Assembly (NCBI GenBank): GCA_045399315.1
Contig: DAYVGO010000090.1
Span: 1-9,766 of the forward strand
Length of the DNA stretch: 9,766 nt
DNA from: Arsenophonus sp045399315
GTDB lineage: Bacteria; Pseudomonadota; Gammaproteobacteria; Enterobacterales; Enterobacteriaceae
Direction of reading: 5' to 3'
This document shows positions 6,828 through 9,766 of the stretch, piece after piece (position 1 is the first letter of the stretch; each line of letters starts with the position of its first letter). Below the pieces are notes generated by a model, which was not told the origin of the DNA, did no database searches, and worked only from the letters and a program-made list of their open reading frames with translations. A program made the translations under genes and the position numbers.

Positions 6828-7517
6828 CTATGTAATAAATTGAATGCCTTTATGGATAAAGGCCGGCGGAATATAGGAGTCAAATCCTGAATATTTACAA
6901 AATTCAATAAATTGAATAAAAGAATGTACATTTGCTTTTTCGTAAATAATTTGGATTTTATTATTAACCGTTCTATATGAAAGACTTAACCGCTTACCAA
7001 TTTCCTTACTGGTTAATCTTTGCTGTAACCAAAAGATTATGTCAAGTTCCCTTTTTGTAAAGAGATTATTTGGCGGCTGTGTTGACACCACAAAAGGTTT
7101 TTTTTGATCGATAAAGCTAGGAATGGAAATAAATTTCAATTTAGTGGCAGATCCCAAGGTTCCAATACATTTATTTTTTAAATAGAATGGGCTCTTAGGG
7201 CAAAAAAAAGGTTCTATTTCTTTTTTGAAATTATATAATTGTGTTGAAATGATTGATGAACTTTTACCTAGTTTTTCTGTTATTCTATCCTGTCTTTGAA
7301 ATTCTTCGCTAAATTCAGCCCAGTCGACAGGTAAATCTTTATCAAGCTTTCCTTCAATTTTAAAATTTGGGGGGATATTTAGAAAAAAGAGGCCGGGTTT
7401 GTTAATGTGCAGAAATCTCGAATCACTATCTCTTATAAAATAAGGCATGTCGCTTTTATCAATAAAATCAATAAAAGACCCAAAATCACTTTTTTTCTTG
7501 GTTCTTTTATGTTTCAT
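6828..7517 (-). CDS. PAS-LuxR family transcriptional regulator
   Basis: A 229-residue regulator with a basic N-terminal tip (KHKRTKKK), a PAS-like sensing domain at about 15-135 (MPYFIRDSDSRFLHINKPGLFF, then the KLDKDLPVDWAEFSEEFQRQD segment typical of this PAS_4 type) and a C-terminal LuxR helix-turn-helix at about 150-207 (FTKRELDIIFWLQQRLTSKEIGKRLSLSYRTVNNKI). There is no autoinducer-binding domain and no receiver domain, so it is an orphan LuxR protein of the kind abundant in Photorhabdus, where the PAS domain is thought to sense small molecules. The start at 7517 has GAGGG about 6 nt upstream. It is first in an operon with the dipeptidase and permease, so it probably controls this locus in response to the imported compound or a product; whether it activates or represses is not visible. 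Inverted repeats just upstream could be its own operators. Confidence 0.88.
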   Translation of the reverse strand: MKHKRTKKKSDFGSFIDFIDKSDMPYFIRDSDSRFLHINKPGLFFLNIPPNFKIEGKLDKDLPVDWAEFSEEFQRQDRITEKLGKSSSIISTQLYNFKKEIEPFFCPKSPFYLKNKCIGTLGSATKLKFISIPSFIDQKKPFVVSTQPPNNLFTKRELDIIFWLQQRLTSKEIGKRLSLSYRTVNNKIQIIYEKANVHSFIQFIEFCKYSGFDSYIPPAFIHKGIQFIT

Positions 7518-7566
7518 GCTTATCCCTCATATAAAAGATTAGTTTAGCTGTCTTTTTGTTTAAGAT

Positions 7567-7603
7567 CACCCTAATTTTTAGTGAGATGAAAATTGGGTGG
7601 CAA
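7567..7603 (-). promoter_or_regulatory. Stem-loop overlapping a possible promoter of the luxR operon
   Basis: An 11-bp stem (CACCC and AATTTT at 7567-7578 with one bulged T, AAAATTGGGTG at 7589-7599) lies 50-82 bp upstream of the regulator start. On the minus strand a possible promoter overlaps it: TTGCCA (7598-7603), 17 nt, TAAAAA (7575-7580). The arrangement would suit an autoregulated promoter or a structured leader. No T run follows, so it is not a terminator. Confidence 0.35.
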
Positions 7604-7626
7604 TCCAGACGGCTGCAAGACCTTGA

Positions 7627-7646
7627 TCACTATGGTTCTATAGTGA
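7627..7646. repeat. 20-bp inverted repeat, possible operator
   Basis: Perfect 7-bp arms TCACTAT and ATAGTGA flank a 6-nt centre. The 20-bp length equals that of known LuxR-type operators, and the site is 110-130 bp upstream of the PAS-LuxR gene. Binding by that protein is a guess. Confidence 0.35.
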
Positions 7647-7665
7647 CTCCGTTATCTTAGTAGAT

Positions 7666-7692
7666 CTATTGATATAACTAAATAATCAATAG
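7666..7692. repeat. Inverted repeat with 8-bp arms
   Basis: CTATTGAT (7666-7673) and ATCAATAG (7685-7692) are perfect inverted copies around 11 nt. It is the third of four stem-loops packed between 7567 and 7725, at the junction between the metabolic island and the topB relic. Role unknown. Confidence 0.4.
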
Positions 7693-7705
7693 CTAATAAC
7701 ATCAG

Positions 7706-8479
7706 GCTTTTTTAACGGAAAAAGCACTTAATACCGTTGATTGCATAAAAGCAACCGTCAATACAAAGAAAACCACCCCACCCCCCACTTTTCACCGAGG
7801 CAAGTTTGCTATCTGCTTTGGTTAGGATGGCAGATTTTGTTACTGACACTAAAATTAAGACACTGCTGAAAGCGAAAGACAGAGATAAAAAAGATGAACA
7901 CGGGGGAATTGGCACGCCTGCTACCCATCATAATATGATAGAAAAACTCAAAACCCGTGAATTTATTGTTTTGGATAAAAGAAACCTTATTACCACTCAA
8001 AAAGGACTTGATTTTTTTCAAGCACTACCGGATATTGCAACCAATCCTGACATGACTGCCCTTTGGTCAGAAAAACAGGAACAGATTGAGCAGGGAAATC
8101 TCAGCATTGATGAATTTGTTGAACAATTGTATGGTGACATTAATTGTCTGCTATCGGATGATATTGGATAAACCCTAAAAATTGATACCCCTTCAAATCA
8201 TCAGACAAGCACCGCCATTTGCTGCCCCAATTGCAATAAGGTGTTGCTAGATAAACCCAAGCTTTTCGTCTGTGAAGTGCACAATGTGGGTTTAAAATAT
8301 GGAAAACAGTGTGTGAGAAACCCCTCGCCACAAAACAGGTTGAAGTACTGGTCAAAAAAGGAAAAACTGGCATTATCAAAAGCTTTAAAAGCAAAGTGGG
8401 TAAATTGTTTGATGCAGTTTTGATATTGAAGGACAACGCCATAGGTGCAACCAGCTTTGAATTCGAGAATAACAGGTAA
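7706..8479 (+). pseudogene. Topoisomerase III (topB-like), 5'-truncated and broken
   Basis: The C-terminal part of a type IA topoisomerase of the TopB/TraE kind. Pieces in order: ALNTVDCIKATVNTKKTTPPP (frame starting near 7706), then after a frameshift in the C-rich run at 7775-7786 LFTEASLLSALVRMADFV (to 7842), GIGTPATHHNMIEKL (family: GTPATR, so the Arg is lost), FFQALPDIATNPDMTALW, a stop at 8169-8171 in an otherwise continuous frame, the zinc-binding CPNC and FVCE, a second frameshift at about 8283-8290, then CGFKIWKTVCEKPL, VKKGKTGIIKSFKSK, LFDAVLIL and FEFENNR ending at 8479. The last part is the C-terminal repeat typical of TopB. The N-terminal catalytic half, including the Toprim domain and active-site Tyr, is missing, so it cannot work. 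Such genes are often carried by conjugative plasmids and integrative elements; the H-NS gene follows 6 nt later. Family phrases are from memory. Confidence 0.88.
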
Positions 8480-8485
8480 ATAAAC

Positions 8486-8941
8486 ATGAGTGAAACAGCC
8501 AAGCCGCTAAAAAAAGAAGATGAATACCAGATTATTTCTAAGCATTTAAGTAGCATCACCACAATACGAAAGTTCGCATTAACCAAAGATTTTGACTGGC
8601 TACAGGAAGTTAAAGACAAACTGGACGCCGTTGTTGAAGAAAACAGAAAACTCTTTGAACAGGCAAAAAGAGAAGCCAAAGAAAAAGAGAAGCAACGCCT
8701 AGACCTGCTTAAACTGATTGAAGAAAGTGGCTTTAGCCTTGATTCACTGTTACAGCCTGTCACCACTGGCAAAATTAAGACAAAGAAAAAAAACAGTGTT
8801 AACGCCCGTAAGCCTAAATATGAGTTTCTTGACGAAAATGGCGATATTCAAACATGGTCAGGTAACGGCAAGCCACCCTCTGCACTACAAAAATTACTCG
8901 ATGATGGAAATGCGCTAGAGGAGTTCTTAATTAAGAATTAA
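8486..8941 (+). CDS. H-NS family nucleoid-associated protein
   Basis: A 151-residue H-NS-type protein. The N-terminal half (about 38-90) is a charged helical, coiled-coil-like oligomerisation region (EVKDKLDAVVEENRKLFEQAKREA); a linker rich in Lys follows; the C-terminal DNA-binding domain (about 109-148) contains KYEFLDENGDIQTWSGNGKPP and ALEEFLI, matching the family pattern TWTGQGRTP with N-G-K in place of the Q-G-R that enters the AT minor groove. The gene is intact, starts with ATG behind AGGT (8474-8477) and begins 6 nt after the topB relic, so they were probably co-transcribed. It is longer than chromosomal H-NS (about 137) and diverged, as expected of an element-borne H-NS-like protein that silences AT-rich foreign DNA. 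Its survival next to a ruined neighbour suggests selection for its product. Confidence 0.9.
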   Translation: MSETAKPLKKEDEYQIISKHLSSITTIRKFALTKDFDWLQEVKDKLDAVVEENRKLFEQAKREAKEKEKQRLDLLKLIEESGFSLDSLLQPVTTGKIKTKKKNSVNARKPKYEFLDENGDIQTWSGNGKPPSALQKLLDDGNALEEFLIKN

Positions 8942-8949
8942 TGTTTAAT

Positions 8950-8985
8950 AAAAAATATTGGTACAGAAATAAAACTGTACCAATA
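8950..8985 (-). terminator. Leftward intrinsic terminator
   Basis: A perfect 11-bp stem (8956-8966 with 8975-8985, arms TATTGGTACAG and its complement, 8-nt A-rich loop) is followed on the minus strand by six T (8955-8950). It would end transcription coming from the 53-residue ORF at 9068-9229. On the plus strand the same hairpin follows the H-NS stop by 15 nt but has no T run after it, so it may still stabilise the H-NS transcript end. Confidence 0.75.
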
Positions 8986-9011
8986 AATGAGATATTGCAA
9001 GTTAAAAAATC

Positions 9012-9029
9012 AGGAGGTGACTAACAATA
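9012..9029 (+). promoter_or_regulatory. Perfect Shine-Dalgarno sequence without a standard start codon
   Basis: AGGAGGTGA (9012-9020) is a 9-base perfect match to the 3' end of 16S rRNA. Six bases later comes ATA (9027-9029), opening a 44-codon frame (9027-9161) with a hydrophobic middle (ITAYYLLVFIPSLI). Read as an ATG that mutated to ATA, it would be a small membrane peptide on the strand opposite the 53-residue ORF. It may equally be chance. Confidence 0.3.
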
Positions 9030-9067
9030 TCTATTTTAAATTCAATCAAATTAAATATAACAGCCTA

Positions 9068-9229
9068 TTATTTACTTGTATTTATACCATCTTTAATACA
9101 AAAGGATTTTCCATCAAGGTATTTCAATGAATCATTATCAAGGTTATTTTTAAATTCCTGAGCATGAACACTGGCAAAGTTACTTGTCGGATATCGAATT
9201 GAAAACATAGTAAGAATTAATATCCACAT
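9068..9229 (-). CDS. Small hypothetical protein, 53 aa
   Basis: A short ORF starting at ATG 9229 with an excellent ribosome site (GAGGAGA at 9235-9241, 5 nt before the start on the minus strand) and ending at TAA 9068-9070, about 80 nt ahead of a leftward terminator. This gives a complete small transcription unit. The product begins MWILILTMFSI, a short hydrophobic stretch, followed by FASVHAQEFKNNLD, then a polar tail with one Cys (SFCIKDG). The opening resembles a group of small enterobacterial and phage proteins of unknown function that start MW(I/V)LI and carry xVxxQEF. Whether the hydrophobic start is a signal or a membrane anchor is unclear. No function can be assigned. Confidence 0.55.
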   Translation of the reverse strand: MWILILTMFSIRYPTSNFASVHAQEFKNNLDNDSLKYLDGKSFCIKDGINTSK

Positions 9230-9241
9230 ATGATTCTCCTC

Positions 9242-9679
9242 TATTTATAATAACGACTATTAATAGTAGAAATATGAAGTGATTAAATTACTATGCTTCA
9301 ATACATCCCTGAAGTTGGAATTAAATTTTAATTAACATTTATTATTTTAAATATTTCATTTAACCTAAGTCTAGGTGATTATCTAATAAATAATCCCCAA
9401 ATATTAGGGAAAATAAAAAACTTAAGCTTTATGAAATAAAATAGGAATAAATTGCGTATTCATGAATATACGCATCAATAACATAGCGATGATAATATAT
9501 AGTAGCTCAGACCAGAGCTAACAGTTACCGGTTATTTATACAGTATCTGTCAGACTAAATTTGGTTTAAATCTTTTTTCTCTCCACAGTTGTTTTCCATC
9601 CTGTAAGGTTTTCAAAGATGTACGTCCACAACACATTTTGCTTTAATGGTTAGGAAATTGAATCGACGTTTAGGTGAAG
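9242..9679. other. AT-rich region with palindromes, no clear gene
   Basis: I see no convincing gene. Short palindromes are present: ACTATTAATAGT (9256-9267), a stem-loop TGCGTAT/ATACGCA (9453-9474) with an ATTCATGAAT centre, and TAGCTC/GAGCTA (9503-9520). A 28-codon minus-strand frame (9550-9636, contains LQDGKQLWREKRFKP) has no ribosome site and could be a scrap of a larger gene, but I cannot name one. The part nearest 9242 should hold the promoter of the 53-residue ORF. Confidence 0.5.
9453..9474. repeat. Stem-loop, 7-bp perfect arms
   Basis: TGCGTAT (9453-9459) and ATACGCA (9468-9474) pair around an 8-nt loop TCATGAAT. It has no T run on either side, so it is more likely a protein-binding dyad or a repeat unit than a terminator. 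Confidence 0.4.
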
Positions 9680-9766
9680 ATGAAAACACATCAATTATCG
9701 CTAAAAGGTGACGAAATCGGTTTATTGAGCCTGTTGTGGGTTGAAATTCTATTAGATGGTACGTTT
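9680..9766 (+). CDS. Partial ORF, 5' end only, unidentified
   Basis: An open frame from ATG 9680 to the window edge, 29 codons without a stop (starts MKTHQLSLKGDEIGLLSLLW). AGGTGA lies directly before the start (9672-9677), a little close but usable. The part seen is moderately hydrophobic (LLSLLWVEILL) and does not match a family I recognise. It may be a real gene that continues beyond the window or a chance frame. Confidence 0.35.
   Translation, partial: MKTHQLSLKGDEIGLLSLLWVEILLDGTF

Noticed and set aside
7806..8171. A stand-alone 121-codon gene starting at TTG
   Set aside because: Homology to topoisomerase III continues upstream in another frame and downstream past the stop, so this is an internal piece of a broken gene.
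8241..8423. 60-codon plus-strand gene
   Set aside because: Only its first part (to about 8283) is in the topB frame; the rest is out of frame with the clearly conserved C-terminal repeat, so it is an artefact of a frameshift.
8140..8772. 210-codon open frame on the minus strand
   Set aside because: It lies opposite the topB relic and the H-NS gene, both supported by family motifs; its product is Ser/Leu-rich low-complexity with no recognisable domain.
1..9766. CRISPR array or tRNA/rRNA gene
   Set aside because: No regularly spaced direct repeats and no cloverleaf or rRNA-like segment were seen.

Overview
The window is AT-rich and reads like an accessory stretch of an enterobacterial chromosome, most likely Photorhabdus or Xenorhabdus. 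This is inferred from base composition, an Rpn/YhgA-type nuclease relic and a regulator of the PAS-LuxR 'solo' type; no rRNA or housekeeping marker confirms it. An intact metabolic island is flanked on both sides by decaying genes.

Left flank (1-1670): a heavily broken Rpn-family (PD-(D/E)XK) nuclease relic, then a DNA-3-methyladenine glycosylase (AAG family) relic with three frameshifts, then a strong hairpin and an unrecognised 67-residue gene on the minus strand. A gene-free stretch follows (1668-2091). It holds a hairpin with a 12-base U tract facing the small gene, and short TCATGA-centred palindromes and a possible promoter ahead of the next operon.

Core (2092-7517): two operons that converge. 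The plus-strand operon encodes a DUF917 / S-methyl-thiohydantoin desulfurase-family protein and, through an ATGA overlap, a hydantoinase/oxoprolinase (HyuA-type) ATPase. The minus-strand operon encodes a PAS-LuxR regulator, a VanX-type D-Ala-D-Ala dipeptidase and an NCS1-family permease, again tightly spaced. Together they look like a regulated uptake and ring-opening pathway for a hydantoin-like or other cyclic amide. The dipeptidase is an unusual partner and suggests a peptide-derived substrate or product. The exact substrate cannot be read from the sequence.

Right flank (7518-9766): four stem-loops in about 160 bp upstream of the regulator, then the 3' part of a topoisomerase III (topB-like) gene broken by two frameshifts and one stop, followed 6 nt later by an intact H-NS-family gene. 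This pair looks like the remnant of an integrative element. Beyond it lie a leftward terminator, a 53-residue minus-strand ORF with an excellent ribosome site, a perfect Shine-Dalgarno sequence that leads only to an AUA codon, about 450 bp of mostly non-coding AT-rich DNA, and the start of an ORF that leaves the window.
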